Numbered from the stretch's first letter, positions 1 to 15,400 are shown. The stretch is DNA of 64,000 nt from Augochlora pura (GCF_028453695.1 NC_135773.1:2356001-2420000); one strand, 5' to 3'. Translations and numbers: made by a program. Notes: generated by a model not told the origin, from the sequence alone.

Positions 1-2828
1 TTACACACTGCACTGCACCTTCGTGATTACTTACTACTACTACGCACGTAGTCGCTCTGCTACTACACTTTTAATATCATTCTCAGTAAAGTATTATCAA
101 GCCTGGTAGTATTAATTACAATCTTTGGCTCTGACCGCTTGGTGTAGCACTGTCGCATCGTCGCATGTTCAAAAGTTGCAAGCATTGAAACTCCAATACA
201 ATTTAACGAATGACCGCAGCGCTCTCTACTCACCGACGGCGGGCAGCTATGGAACCACTCACTGAAGTAGAATAATGAGTCTTATTTCTGCATACTTTTT
301 CTACTCCTTAAGCTGGCGCGCACATCCCCACCATTTTACTGCACATCCAATCCGCAGAGGATCCTGTCACTAGGATCTTTAAAATTTCTATATGGACCCT
401 CGCTAGCAGATTATGCTGCTGTCTGGAAGTATGCAAGAGTAGTATGCATTACTGTACAGTAATCTCTTAATTCAAGATTCACATCCAAAAAAGTGCTTGA
501 ATTTGAGAGTTGCAATAATTGCTTTGATTGGCTGATGATTTATAGCAGAACAGAGCTGCTCTTATAGTCCATAACAATGAGTGGAAATAGTGAATAAGTA
601 AGATAAAATGACATTAGCAAAACCATGTACAGTATAAATATAATAAATATTTATGACATCTTCAAGCTACAGCTTTAGCTGTAGCAAGTATCGATATAGA
701 AACTTTCTATGCTCTAAATCACTGTTGAGACAGGATCCAGTACAGATTGGATCAAAAAATAAAATAGTGGGAGCTTGTCCTACTTTATTGTGCTTGCAGA
801 GTCTTATTGTTTTCGCGCATCCATGATTAACGCTCCGCCTAAAACACGCGGCGCGATATTCGACTTGTACTTTTCGTCTCGTAGATTCTCAATAACACTT
901 GACAGAGAATTTGCGAACAACATCCAAAGCATAATGAGATATGTTTCGAGTGTATATATTTGTAAGCAATATTACGACAAGTTGAACAAACTAAGACCCA
1001 GTTAACTGCAACTAATAACCGGCAACTAATTTTATGTAGGATAAAACTAACCTAAATATACCTTAAGACGGTTCTAAATCTGCTCTAAAATTGTTCTGAA
1101 ATTGCCTTCAACTATCCAAAAAATACTTTTAATCTCCTCTAAATCTGACTCAAATGTGTTCTAAATCTACTCTAAGTTATAAGTAGTATCTTCCGATTAA
1201 TACTCACTGTTAGACATGTCATGGCAAAAATTACAGCTCATATGTCAAATTATAAAAATATTTTATTAATAACAATAACACACATTTTAAATACAAAAGA
1301 TTTGTCGACAGGAATGAGTAAAGTATACGCCCATTGTATATGTTCCCAATTATACAGAGTATTGCTATAGTAGTAATACAGTCTAACATAGAGAGACTTC
1401 TCACACAATAATGAAGTGAAAATATACAATCAATACTTTGTACAAGGCAACATGTTCAAAGAAATCAAATTGACTATTGTATAGATATTCATGAATGCAT
1501 TGTCATTTATCCTTTCCATTTGTCGTATATATAAAAGTACGAATATTAGTCCAATATTCAAAAGCGATTTTCTCAAAAAACAATCTTGCGTGAGAAGTTT
1601 ATATTTCTTTTACTTGTGTTTAAGCCATATTTTTAATTGTGTCATCATTATTATCACATTACAAAATTATATGAATAAAATTATCAACATTGCTAAGAAG
1701 TTAATTTTGAATTTAAAAAAAAATAATTATTGAACAGTAATAAAATTAAAACAGTCCCCATAGTCTGTTCAGATAATTACTACGTTATTTCTTTGTTTCA
1801 ATATAAGTACCTCAACTCTTAATTGATTTTATTACAGCATTGTGTCTTCTCCATCAGCAGTACATACATACAAATACATTTAGTTCAGTATTTATATACA
1901 AATATAAACACTTTTACATAAACACAAGTTAATAACTTTCATAACAGTAATCATTGTTATATCGATACTGCTTTAAATATAAAAGAGTAATGTAAATTTC
2001 TTTATGTTCACTATAACTGAAAAAAGTGAGATTGTCAGAGTATAAAATGTAATGGTTATCAATTAAAAAAAAAATTGATACGTTTCCCAAATATCTTATA
2101 TTACAATAACGGTAAATCGATAAACTGCAATAGAGTGTAGAGTAGAATATTTCAAAATAGAGAAAAATGCTACTATTACATGATTTTTACATAAACGTCT
2201 ATAGATAATTTTGCGCTTAAAAGTTGCATTCATTAATCTCTTTGTACAACTTACATAACAATTCAATTTAGAAATTTAACGACCAAAATTTTTAGTAATA
2301 CTTTAGTAATTTCTAAGTTACGCATAATGAAACAAGCTAGTATGATAAAATGATTTTAAGAAAGCTGTATATATATATGTAGTGTCCCATTTTAATCACC
2401 ATGTGCGATTATCTCCAGAACTATTCATTATTTGAAAATATGTTTCATACGAAACTTAAAAAATATACAAATTTCTCAATCATAGAAAAAAAAATAGTTC
2501 TGAGTAATTAAATACTATGTTGTTGGTCCAACTTTGTGTTTAACAGTAAGGCCTTCTGTTCACGATGCACCGTGTTGATGCGAAATATTATTTGAATATT
2601 CAAAATATAACACGTCGTAAATGCATAATTGTTTTCTGTACACATCTGAATAAAGACTAGTAAAATAAGGTGTATACATTGAATGTACATTCATAAGTTA
2701 TACGTACGCACTTCTGATATGACGTACCGTAATAAACATCGTAGTCAGAAGGTCTAAAAATTCCACTTTTACTTATTTTCAGGATAATTATTATAATTAT
2801 TGCTCGCCTCAGTATTTGTTCTCGTTGC
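1..2828. other. Gene-poor left flank
   Basis: I see no supported coding exon here. The short open frames lie in AT-rich DNA and match no family I recognise. The part nearest 2.8 kb should hold the 3'UTR of dolichol kinase, which is transcribed leftwards. A degenerate short repeat lies at 1072-1178 (listed separately). The first ~400 bases are less AT-rich than what follows and could belong to a gene outside the window, but nothing shows this directly. Confidence 0.5.
1072..1178. repeat. Degenerate TCTAAATCT repeat
   Basis: Three imperfect copies of a ~22-base unit built on TTCTAAATCTGCTCTAAA start near 1072, 1138 and 1160. A more diverged part lies between the first two. It looks like an old minisatellite. 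No function is evident. Confidence 0.5.
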
Positions 2829-5620
2829 CTAAATTATTATTAAGCATACGTACATTAGCAAAGGTAATGCTAAATTATCCACTTGATTCGTTTGTGCTTC
2901 AACGAAAGACACAGCAATGCTTAATGATAGTACTTTCAGAAGTAACCAGTAGCTATCTATGTAACCTATTTAAAAAAGTATAGATTAATATTTTATCTAT
3001 TTCTCATACAATTAATTATAACTAATGATATAATTATTATTCTATGTAGTATTAAATTAGTATAATTAAATTTATTAAGTATAATTAAATTAGCTTTACA
3101 AGGAGATCCAACAATCTTTTGTTTGAAATTTCAATGCTATGTATTCTACATAATAAGTCTACTATTTCTTCTCATTTTTAATCTCATGCCGTACTTTAAT
3201 GAGTCAGATTCTGGAGAGATTTCTCGTAATAAGTTATTAGGCATGAACATTTCCTTTAAGTTGGAATTAAAATCTATTCTGTCGCCATCAATATTTAAAT
3301 ACTCAAGTAGATGTAAACATATAATAAATATAAACTTTCCTTTTTTTCCTAAGAAATTATTGCAATCGAAAAAGTTTTAAATATTGTAATTATATAGAAG
3401 ATGGTACGGCAAGGGATTAATGTATTTGTAAATGATAATAATTTGAGTAATAAACACAACTGAATGATTTTATTGTTTACTATAGAAGAAAAATGTTCTT
3501 GAAGCAATGTTGTAGAATCTCTTTGTTAATATTATTATTTGTAATGTATATGCATTAATACGTACCCATAAACGTTAAGATGAATATTAATATCACTTGA
3601 CTGAATATACAAGCAAGTGTTCCTTCAATGGATTTATTTGAACGACGCCATTTATGAGAACCCCACTTGCTACCCACAATACTGGCAGCAGTATCACCTA
3701 CTCCTACTGTCAAACCACCACTAAATAGTGCCACTAATGGAACGTTGTTGCTGGGCATCCAAAGTGGAAAAGATAGACCAGAATGTAAATATAATGCTGT
3801 CAAAGAAATCAAATTATCTTTTTCATCAGCATATACTGAAAATCCTTGTTCTAGTATCTCTCCAAGAGGTGATATCCTTAAATATCTTGTTAGCTGGAAA
3901 TAAAAATACAATAAATAAACACATATTCATAAACCTCCATAAACTATAAACTTTTCCTAAATAACGTTTAAAAAAAACTCAAAGCCAACATACCTCAAGA
4001 AATATAAATAATCCCATTATTACACCACTAGCAAAATACAGTAATGTTTGTTCATATATCAGACCTGGTATGTACACGAGTACAGCTAGTATGTGAAAAA
4101 TTTTCCTAACAGAAGTTGTTGCCTGAGAATTCCATAATATTTGATACACAACTGCAATTATGGCTAATAATAAACAAATAGCCCAATATCCAAATAGAAT
4201 AATCTGCAACATTTTATTAAAAATTAGTACGTGTTTATATAATATTATGTACAAAATTAATAATGAATGGAACATACTTTACGTTTTGTACCAAACATAT
4301 AAGAAAACGTCCATGTTAGTGGATTTTGGTCTAATATGCCGTGCATTATAGGTAAAAAAATTAATAGTAGGAGAGCAACCAACATTATGTAAAAGTATTT
4401 GGTTTCACGAAATATTGGGAAATATCCACACAATAAGCAAACTGTGAGTATATATAATATTGCAACCTGAAAGGACATGAGATTAATCAATATTTAAAAA
4501 TAATTTGTTCGAAACAGAATTATAGTCTGTTTAGGTACCTGTAATAGAACTGTAGCAATATCATCATCGTGTATAGGTGGCAAATGATATCGTAATGGCA
4601 AATTTGTTACTACAGACATTATGAATAAAATACAGCCGTGTACTACTGCTGTTGCTTCTCCAAGTGTGAAACAATTAGGCAAAGTAGACATCAATTGAAT
4701 AATACTCCAAGTACCCAAACTTCCTACACTTAAGCCCCATGTGACACTCCATAGTAATCCTGTTCTTATTTATTAAATATAAATTAAATTTAAACAATGT
4801 ATAATGTTCTAAATTTAATATATTAAAATGGTAGATCTTAAATTTTTATTTTTGTTTAAGTATATCACAAAATGTTACTGAATAATATGTGAATTGTCAT
4901 ACCTTTATTTGCTACAAGGAGATATAACATAGATGTCACAATAGCTGGCAAAAAGTATATAACTTGGAAATCTTTGACTATAACTTCTTTTGTTGTCAAT
5001 CGTGCATACAAACATATTGAACTCATAACAAGTCCAACACCCGTAAGACCCACAATAAGGCAAATTTCAGAATAACTGGTATCCTCTTTTAATAGATTTA
5101 AAATTGCACTTAAACCTACTAACACACCAAGCCATAATCCAATGTTAGCATTTGGCCTAAAAATAATTCAAATATTATTACATATCATTGCTATATAAAT
5201 ATTTTTGAACTTAAAATATTATGTAGAGTATTAATAATATATTTTAACTAAAAATAATATATTTAAATTAAAAATTCAAAACAATCATTTCTCAAAATAA
5301 TAGATAAGATTATGAATATATCATTGTTACATACACTACATAAAAAGATGTAGTTGATACAGATACTAGTAGATAAAAAATAAATTTTTGTTTTTCATAA
5401 TTTAGAACTTTCTATAAGAGTCATTAATGACCGTTTAACCAATATTCCATGCAATTTCGTTAAATAATAGCTTTTTTATTAAATTTCGAGGTTAGAAATA
5501 ATATCATTCTTTATGTTTAAATATTTTCGAATCTACTTACCGATGTCTAATGCCATTTTTGTGCAAATTTAACAATATATTTTCTTCAAAATAAGCGTAT
5601 TTTTTCATAAGAAAATCCAT
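2829..5620 (-). CDS. Dolk: Dolichol kinase
   Basis: Seven coding exons (minus strand, in reading order): 5620-5541, 5156-4903, 4759-4539, 4466-4278, 4203-3994, 3893-3566, 2932-2829. All borders are GT/AG and the join gives 461 codons plus a TAG stop. The enzyme phosphorylates dolichol with CTP in the ER membrane, supplying dolichyl phosphate for N-glycosylation, GPI anchors and mannosylation. Evidence: a polytopic hydrophobic protein, and in exon 6 the family's CTP-binding loop VGVGDTAASIVGSKWG (Asp385) followed by KSIEGT (about residues 405-410). The short last exon encodes the usual C-terminal EAQTNQVDNLALPL. The length is below human DOLK (538 aa) and yeast Sec59 (519 aa), mainly at the N-terminus. 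The start is the first ATG of an AT-rich leader, and no earlier in-frame start was sought by transcript. The last intron (3565-2933) is the largest. Family call is certain, exon ends nearly so. Confidence 0.93.
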
Positions 5621-6381
5621 TATTACAAAGTGAAAAAATACACGTTTTTACACAATTAGTAGTAACGACATTTCCTGTCTTTTGGAATGGAAAATGGGCG
5701 ATAGTCAATTGAAAATTGGAATATCTCTCTTTTTCCGTATATCTTTTATACGTATATCTATACATACATAACATGTATGTATATGTGTATTCATATATGT
5801 TTCCATAAAATGTAATAAATTATTACCTAATGTTTTTTCAGTATCTATTGTATTTCAGTACAGCTTATAATTCACGATATTAATAAATACATAACAATCT
5901 CAATTTACGACACGCTTAGTATTTAATTTATTGCGAGATTTGAAAAATGCTGATTTAAAATGGTAAATAACTAAAAGAAAATTATTAAGAGTGGTGATGA
6001 ATATGGTAATAACATGTTAAAAAATATTACGTACTCGTATTATTTATTAAACATTTATAAAATAATAAGAAATATAAAAATGATATGCTACAATTCCACT
6101 GCACAATTTTTGTATATATTATCTATACTTTAATAATTTACAATTTTAATGCATACTTTACAATTTTATGTATATAATTAAAGTTCATATATTTAATGCT
6201 ATACATTGTTTGTAAAAATAAACATCAAATAACATTTAGTATTGTAACAAATATACTTCTGAAAAACTTGAGGTCTTTTCTGTGTATGTGCGAAGAAATT
6301 ATATATTAAAATTCATTTTTGAGCTAAACAATGAACACTAATATGTATTCTAACGTAGCTTGATACAATATAAATTTTTGT

Positions 6382-9104
6382 TTATTGATTTCTCTTAATA
6401 AATCCGATCAATCCATTTGTTGATGCATCATGACTTGTAATTGCCTCCTTAGTTTCCAATTCCGGTTCTATTGCCTTTGCCAACTGTTTTCCCAATTCGA
6501 CGCTGTTAAAAGAATTCATAAATATGTAATGATCGACAAACAATATGTAGTATCGACATAAAAATTTTCTGTTTTGTTTTATAGTCTAATGTTTAATCTT
6601 TGTAATTAGTATTGCAATTACGTTTACCAATAATACTCTAATATAAATTGATGTAGACAGTCATGTATTAAAAATAAAATTGTTACCTACCCCCATTGGT
6701 CAAATGAATTGATATTCCATACAATGCCTTGTACAAAGATCTTGTGTTCATACATTGCTTGAAAAATAGAATTTTTATATTACAATTAAAGAACACACGT
6801 AAATTATATTACATGGAAATCTCGAATAATATTTAGTTTGTATTGATATGTATGTTCATATAGGTATATTGCAATTACCAATTAAAGCTCCAAGAGTAAA
6901 AGGCGTCACTTTCTGCACAAGAATGCTGTTAGTTGGTCTGTTTCCTTCAAACATCTTATGTGGCAATATCAAATTTACTTGTTCGGGACTCATTCCTGCT
7001 TTTTCTAATTCAGTTTTTGCTTCACTCTCAGTTTTACCTTTCATTAATGCCTCAGTTTGTGCAAGGAAGTTAGCAAGAAGTATTTTATGGTGTTTTGTTC
7101 CTTGTACCTAAAATTATCTATTTAGTTCATGATTTCTTTATTGCAGGAAATGTATAAAATATGATCATTAATTTTAGTTATACCATATTGTGTGATTGTA
7201 CTGGAATTATAAAATCAGCTGGTACGATTCGTGTACCTTGATGTAATAATTGGTAAAAGGCATGTTGTCCGTTCGTACCAGGTTCTCCCCACACAATCGG
7301 GCCTAAAGTATTCAAATTTTTAGATTTTAATAGATAAGAAATTTAAATACAGTAATAATAACATAACACATGATCTAATGATATATTTCAAATACGAAAC
7401 ACCTACCAGTATTATAATTTACAACTTTTCCTGAACTGGTAACATATTTTCCATTACTCTCCATATCTCCTTGTTGAAAATAAGCAGCAAACCTATGTAA
7501 GTACTGGTCATATGGCAACAGTGCATGTGTTTCAACTTTGTAGAAGTTGTGGTACCAAATACCAAGTAAAGCTAATATAACTGGTGCCTATACAAAAATT
7601 TATTTTGTAACTTTTTGTACTAAATATATTTACTTCAATTGTAAAGTAACAAGTAAATAGCTCTTACATTCTTTTCTAATGGTGCACTGCAAAAATGTTG
7701 ATCCATAAAGTGTGCTCCACTGAGCAATTTTTCAAAATTTTCGAAGCCAATGGATAAACAAATTGATAAACCAATGGCCGACCACAAAGAATAACGGCCA
7801 CCAACCCAATCCCAAAATCCAAACATATTTTTCTCATCGATACCAAATTCTTTGACCTTTTGGTTATTAGTAGATAATGCTACAAAATGACATGCTACTG
7901 CAGCATTCTAAAAAATTTAGAACAAACGATAATTGGATTTAGTGTCATAACAATTGCAAGTTACTATTTCTTTTTCCTACTTACATCTTTTAAGGCCTCT
8001 AAAAGCCATATCTTAGCAGAAGTAGCGTTTGTAATTGTTTCTTGAGTAGTAAATGTTTTTGATGCTATTATGAAGAGAGTTGTCTCAGGATTCAGTTTTT
8101 TAAGAGTTTCAGCTATATGAGTTCCATCAATATTGCTAACAAAATGTACTCTTGGTCCAATATGAAATGGTTTCAGTGCTTCTGTGACCATCAAAGGACC
8201 CTACATACATACATTAAAGCCAATAAATAAAATTAAAAAAATACTTCTATTTTAATAATGTTATATATATTTACTCACCAAATCTGAACCACCTATACCA
8301 ATATTAACAACATCTTCTATTGGTTTACCAGTGAAGCCTTTCCATTTTTTTGAAAGGACCTACACAATCGATTACGACAATTATTTCATTGTTAAGAACT
8401 ACTACAATATGTATTTATGATTGATAAATTACCTCATCAGTAAATTGTTTCATATGTTGCAAAACAGAATTTACGTCTGGCATTACATCTTTATCATCAA
8501 CTAATATTGGTTTATTTGATCTGTTACGTAATGCAACATGCAAAACAGCTCTATTCTCAGTAAAATTGATCTTTTCTCCTTTAAACATAGCATCTCTGGC
8601 ACTTTCCACTTCACGTTCTCGTATCTAAAAATTATTTAGATTAATTTCTTTATTATTTTAACATTTATGTGATAAAAAATTACATACCAGATCCAACAAT
8701 AGTTTAAATGCTTCTTCAGTGATACGGTTCTTGGAGTAATCAAGTAAAATTGGTCCATCATTTGGAGTAGGAATTTCTAAACTAATTTATAATTTAAATA
8801 TTAATATGTTAATTGTTCAAGATTATGAAAATTGGAAAAAAGAAAAGAATTTGTATCAAATACGACACTAGTTGTGCAACATTTTATGGAAAAAAGACAA
8901 ATAATTAGTTATCAAAGAATAACTTTCTGAAGGTCAAATCAAGGTCATCCGGCAAGGACTGACGAAAACTTACCTAAACTTTTCAAAGCGTTTAGGATCT
9001 TGTTGGAAGAGATCGTGTATTTTAATCTTCGATTGATTACTATCGAAATATTCTTGCAATTTTATCCATGCTGACTGGGTTGTCAAATCTGCTTTCGGCT
9101 TCAT
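6382..9104 (-). CDS. Pgi: Glucose-6-phosphate isomerase
   Basis: Eleven coding exons: 9104-8974, 8781-8688, 8624-8433, 8359-8279, 8200-7985, 7907-7668, 7587-7407, 7302-7184, 7107-6879, 6757-6691, 6502-6382. They join in frame to 556 aa, the normal size (human 558). The cytosolic enzyme interconverts glucose-6-phosphate and fructose-6-phosphate in glycolysis and gluconeogenesis. Visible family marks: IGIGGSDLGP, DWVGGRYSLWSA (from about residue 271), GDMESNGK with the catalytic base Glu361, EPGTNGQH with His392, the second signature YEHKIFVQG...NINSFDQWG, and GKQLAK with Lys522. The chosen start gives MKPKADLTTQ. An in-frame ATG 29 codons upstream (9191) would add a hydrophobic stretch unusual for this cytosolic enzyme, so I prefer 9104. 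It is followed on the same strand by dolichol kinase, with about 760 bases between their coding regions. No broken residues seen. Confidence 0.97.
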
Positions 9105-12100
9105 TGTTAATTTAATACAAAAACTAGATACGAGCACCCAGAGTATATAACGATTCGCGAAGGAATTTAGTAAAGATGCCGACTTCTCCACAAAATCATT
9201 GATAACTGATAATCATGTACGGTATTCACTTGAGAAATAGTTGCACAAAGTTTCTGCGTGCCCTGCCTACTGAAAGCCGCTCCGTAAAATGACATTCCTA
9301 TCTATACTAAAATATTCTATGCTTCAGTTAGAACTGTTATCATTTACGAAAAAAAATGCGTTGAAATTATGTATGCAAATTTATATGAAATCGCATTCTG
9401 CTTAAATTAAAATAAGAAATATGTAAATGATAAAAAGTACAAAAATGCGTATGTACAGAGGCTAAATTAGAACTATGTATTCCATGGTAAAAACGTCCAA
9501 TCAAAAGGCATGCATATTCCTAATGGACATAGGAAAGTTAAATTCTACTTTATTAAATATTAATTTATGTAAAACAAACGACGATTCTGAATTATCTGTT
9601 ATAAACTAAAATGTTTGCGGAAAGTCAATATTTTTTACTCTATTTAATTACATAATAAAATGTATAATTTACTTGGTCGTACCTATATTTTAATTTTTTG
9701 CCATACTTGCTTACCCGTGCTGTCTCTGTAGAACATAAAATATCTTAACTTCGTTCATTTCTTTGCATTATTCCTTGAGTGAATTTCTCAAGAATTGCAT
9801 AATTTATACAAAAGATTATCCTATAATTCTTTATATGGAATTTAAATATAATAATTACTTGCTTTGTACTTACCATTTTTATAAAATTTGTTTCTTATCA
9901 AAATTTAATTATACGATTTACTCTAATTAAACCTACTTTCTTTTCGTGAATGAGAATACATTTTCAAACATTATTGTATCGAGTCATTAAATGACTTACT
10001 GTTTTATAAGGTCTGATTCCCCTCATTTGCTTTATTTTACACCTTTTTTAACTTATTAATTTTTGGTAATATTTTTCGAATTACCTTCTTTTTTACATTT
10101 TAAACAGAACTATTTTCAAATTCCATACAATTATTCGACAAAGGTTAAATAATGAAGACTATTTTTCAAACAAATGAAAGAATATATATACAAGATCTTA
10201 AACGCAAAATGAAATGCGTACTGATTACAAATTTGTGGGTATAATTACAGTTTCCAAGTACAACAGTTCATTCTACGTAACGACTGGCAACTAAAACAAT
10301 TGAAAAATAATTTAATGTTACATATTGCAAGACTCTAATCTACTAATATAGAATTTCGAAAAAATTAATTTTTATAATAGTCTAGAAAAAGATTGATTGA
10401 CTAAAATTGTCGATCAATCTTGAAATCAACACATAGTTTTCTAATTATATCATCCGTAGCAGACTTGTAAAATCATTTTTCCCCTAATTCTGCGTATCCA
10501 TGACAAATTTGACAAAAATGGAGCGCAGTTCTCCCTTTCATTCTGCTGGCGTAGTAGCTATAGTTATAATACTTTTATGTTATAATACTTTGTATGTACT
10601 AACTAAGATAGGTTCTGATCTTTCGGGGCCAGATAACCAACAGTATCGGTATCGCAGAAGCCATGTTAAGATGTTTCCCTTTACTCGGTCGTGTGAAATG
10701 GCAAAGTGGTTGCAAATATGTGAAGCAATAGAAAGATGAAGCCTGCCATTAGTCAGCCATTAATCGATACCAATTCTTCAAGTTTTATTTACGATTTTTC
10801 TTATGTAAAGACTCAGTCTGCTTTGTTAAAGACAACTAAAACGTATTAGTATTAGTATCCATTTCTTTTTTTGAAAGATGTTTGCAAATGACATTAAAAT
10901 GTAAATATAAGACTCTATGTACAAAATAGGAGCCTAATCTATTGTACTTGTGTGCGTTGATATCAGATAACATTTTGCGGGTCATTTCTTCATGATCCTT
11001 GTATATCAGTATGTCAAATTTCACTGAACTGTGGATATCTTGGTATATGCTACAAAATAATTTAGTAAATACATAATCGCGTAGTTATGTCATGTATGTA
11101 TCATATGAAAAATATCTATCACAGAGATATGCTTTAGCATCATCAGATGAAATCGAAGCGTAACGAGCAATGGAAACTTTTTACTGCAAGGGAGAAGAAA
11201 TTATTATTACTTGAGTAAATCAATTATTTGTTTGCATTTTTTGGGCTAGATAAGCAAACTTGGTGTCTTGAATATGATTTATATTTACTTTCAAAGTGTC
11301 GAATCTTATCTCGTATTAGCTAATATTGAAACTGATAGCCTTTAGATAGTTTCTTTATTAAACTATCTCGTATTGATTATCGCTAGTTTGTTAAGAGATA
11401 GTTGCCAATAATTTCTTAAACTTTTCTTGGAAGTTTAAGTTGACTAATCTTAAATCATAAACTCAAACGTATTTTAGTAAATTTTTAAAATTTTAGAGAT
11501 TCTAGTGCGATACTTTGTAGACCAAGGAAGTAGGATACTATTGTAACATTGAAAATATCCTTTTCGATCATGTATTTGGCAGTGGAAGAAATTCCCTTGA
11601 AAAATAATATAGCTTATCTTCATGTACTTATGGTGTCGGGTATTTTTTATATAGTGCACATATAAAATACATGCCGACGATAATAAGTTTTATAATATTC
11701 AGGAAAAGGATCGTCTTTCAGGATTGAAAATACTTCTGCGATAAACAAAACTGTACCAATTTGCGATGTCTTGTCTATCAAATATATGTGCATGTTTCAT
11801 ATTGGGCATTTACAATGTTCCCTTCGGCAATCAATCGACGGTCACACGTTGACAAGGAGTCTTATCAAGAAGAATTGGCAGAGGAAGTAATAAGAACTGA
11901 CTTCACTCGCCATTATCCGTGTGGACTTCCTCTTAACTTGAGTCCTGCTCTATATATATATATATATGTATGTACGTATGTAATATGTACATTCTTATAG
12001 GTGGAAGTAATATCAATAGCAATAAAAGAAAAAACGAGACTTTTAATGTCGATAATCGATCACAAAACGCCTTTTAATTCGGTTTTACAGTTAAAAAGTC

Positions 12101-12385
12101 ATGAAGAACAAAATGCCGATGTCTGTCTGTTTCATGTGTACGCGAGACGTAAAACAAATTGTATGTATCTTAGAAACTAAAGAGAATAAAGAAACGAAAA
12201 AGTTATTAAAGAGAAACACGTTTAACACCAACTGAAAGACAAAAAGAAAATAATAATAACCAGTAACAACAAATGGCAACGTGCGTTCTTCTTATCATAA
12301 ATGTTACTTTTCGGTCGCAGTATATTTCGACGCGTTCGCATCACCATTTACACCTTTCTTTCTTCTTTCAATCCATTGCGCGCTT

Positions 12386-12403
12386 TCTCTCTCTCTCTCT
12401 CTT
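12386..12403. repeat. (TC)n microsatellite
   Basis: An uninterrupted TC dinucleotide tract of about 17 bases in the gene-free stretch. Confidence 0.8.
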
Positions 12404-15400
12404 TCATTTATGCTGCACAAAATTTTCTACTTCATCGCATTTATGCATACATACATCACATACATACATAAAAGATTTATTGAAGGTTACCAATGGAATA
12501 CTTAGGTTTGGTACGTAAAGATAATAAACAAATCGCTTTTGAATTGTCGAAGGATATAAAAGGTTCCCTTCTGAAGAAATAATGTAGAAAAAAATGCTGC
12601 ACATTTTGTCGATGCTTTGTCTTTCTTTCTTTTTCCCTTTTTTTGTTGTTTAGTTTTTGTTGATTGTGTAATTCACGTACAAACGGCGAAATATGGAAAT
12701 ACTTTTTATCGATACGTAAACAAAACAGATACCACAAATAAATCGAATAATGTATCGAAGTGATAGAAAAAAAAAGCAAACGGTTCGTTTTAAAAAATGA
12801 CACTACTTCTTAACAATAACAGTACTATTCTCGAACATTTATTCCTTGAAATGTTTGCTCATAAGGGAGTAACATTTAGTTTCTTCAGAAGATTCTGTTC
12901 TAATACATTCCTCATCTCGGGACCTCTCCTAAGAACATTCAGTTCTAATAATTGTCTAAAATAAATCAGTCACATTTCAGCAGCACAGAATTAAAAAAAA
13001 AAAGAAAGAAAGCCGTAAAAGACAGAGAACCGCTCGGCAATTCTGGTCAGTTCTAACGAAAAAAGCATTCGAACAAATGTGATCGTAAAACACAATGTGC
13101 GAGAAATAGAAAAAACTGTGTTTGGCTTCTCACTTTTCTCATGATTCTCGTTATTATTACATGTATTTGTTTTTTTTTTTTTTAATATATTCTCGACGCA
13201 CCTGCTGCTGAACTTTTACATAGTATTATTCACATATCTAGCCTCTGCGACGGCAGGCAAACAGACGCACCGCATTTACTGGAGCCGCGGCACTAAACGC
13301 GGATGACGATTAAACTCACACTTCATATTCGTCGTGTTCGTATTAGTATGCCTAGTCGACATCGATAGAAATCTTTCGGGTTCGAATCACTATTTAATCG
13401 TTAAATCGAGCGTACGTTCACGCGTTCACGCCCATGCGAATCCTCCAAGGAAAAACAAAGGGAGAAAAGAAACGATAATCCTAGGAAATAGAGAACGTAT
13501 CGGTACCGCAACGCGCGAAGCTTGTATGAAATCGCAGATAGAACAGCATAAAGGCCAAATGGCGATACTATACGCTCGTTTTCGACATTTTTACAATTAT
13601 ACTCGGGAGGACAATATAATCTCTCACTTGTAGAAGCATCAAAGTCAGCATCCTTGCACGCACACATTCTTTCGCTCGCTTTCTTTCTCTCACGCTCACT
13701 TACTCCTTTGTCGCACTATCATATCGCTCCACTGCTTTACGTTTTTCTTCTTATACACACACTTCATAGCAATAACTTTTTACATCCATGGTCCGTAATA
13801 GTGATTTGCATGAATTCGAGGTTTTCGGTACTATCAGTAACAAAATAGTAAGCGACGGCCGTTGCGTTTACGCATCCTGAGAATAAATCGGGGTTTCAGC
13901 TTTTGATCCTTGTCCACTCTCTTGCCGCGAAGAACAACTGTTAGACGAAGCTTCCTTCTCCACGAATAATGTTCATTTGTTCCCCTCCTCTTCGTCGTTC
14001 GCCCTTTCCCCTCCCCTTGCATCTTTTTTTTTCTTTTTATTAAACTATAAACGTACATATGCGCAGCGATTTATCGTCCGAATACGCATCACCGGCTAGT
14101 AACAGTATGCAAGTAATATTCGAAGGCATTGTTCCGGCTTTTAATCGATTGAAAACAATAATCGCTACGTTTGTATTATATCACAATGCTTATTTTTCAT
14201 CTACGTTCTAACCGTTACAAACATTTAAGCAAACGAGTGCGTACAGTCCTGTTAAAGAGAGAAAAGAAACGCATGAACAAGCAAGTAGTTCTTTACAAAA
14301 CAACCGCTGACCCCATATTTCCCCAAAAAGGATAACAGTGTCGTTAACGAGCCAATCTCGATAATTAAATAAACAAAATGAAAACGAAATAAACAAACAA
14401 GAAAGAAGGAACTCGAATATTACTTTATACTGTGTTTTTATACCCACTAAGGGGGAAAAACTTTGGCAACACACTAAACGTTGGCAACAAAATCTTCTCT
14501 CCGTTGTCATTTTTCATTGCTTTTCTTCTTCTTTTTTTTTAATCTTTTATTTTCAGCTGGGCAGCACAGCCTTTTCCATACACGCAACATATTCTTTTTT
14601 CTCTTTATTTTTTACATGCACAATCACTCGCGATAAGACCATCTCGCATAGAATCAATCATTTTGCGCATCTGGAATCAGATTTGACATACTGAATTCAA
14701 ATATTGATTTTGTTTGTACAATTTGATTTTCATTATCAAAGTTAATAGTGGATTAATTATTTGGTAAAACAACTGTCGTCTCCATGAAAACTTTTATAGG
14801 CATTCAGAGATTACTTTTTTTGATATAAAAATGTAAGGAAATGTTTAGTTTGAATATTTTGGGGCGAGATAAAAGGTTTTTGATCTTCGAACGTTTCTGA
14901 CACCAGATGTGCCTGGTGATCGATTTGACACGAAACAATCCGATAGTTTCTGCTTTTTCTGTATAGTTGATATTTAATAATAATAATAATCGTGATACAA
15001 TAATAGGTAATCGAATAGCTTCATTGTAATTGTTAATCGTTAATAATAGTTATCAATATATGTATATACAGCACAGAAAAACCGTCTTACACTGAATAAC
15101 AAATTGTACAGTGATACAAGGCTAACACTGAGATCGTCGGACACTGTTTGCCTCTCTCAATTGTTATTACTTTTCGTTTCTCGCCTTCTTTCCCTTCGAC
15201 TCCGTTTTATGCAACTTCTTTTTTTTTTTTTGCTTTGTTAAACACTATTGACGTGCCCGCGCCGATAATTGAATATTGCCTCGAGCAATCATTACCGAAT
15301 ATAGATAAACATTTCTTTGGCTGAGTATGGAACCGGGTGAATTTAACTTGTGAAATCGAATGAAATTAATCAGCCCTCAGAAACATTTAAATAACTCTCC

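Noticed and set aside
8974..9191. Longer isomerase start at 9191 giving a mitochondrial- or membrane-like leader
   Set aside because: The family normally starts near the 9104 methionine and the enzyme is cytosolic. The upstream codons look like in-frame leader.
10500..10739. 79-codon frame with a hydrophobic segment, possible small membrane protein
   Set aside because: One hydrophobic run is common in AT-rich DNA. No start context, family match or exon structure supports it.
13372..13388. GGGTTCGAATCAC resembles the B box and T-loop of a tRNA gene
   Set aside because: No A box (TRGYNNARNNG) at the right distance upstream and no acceptor-stem pairing around it.
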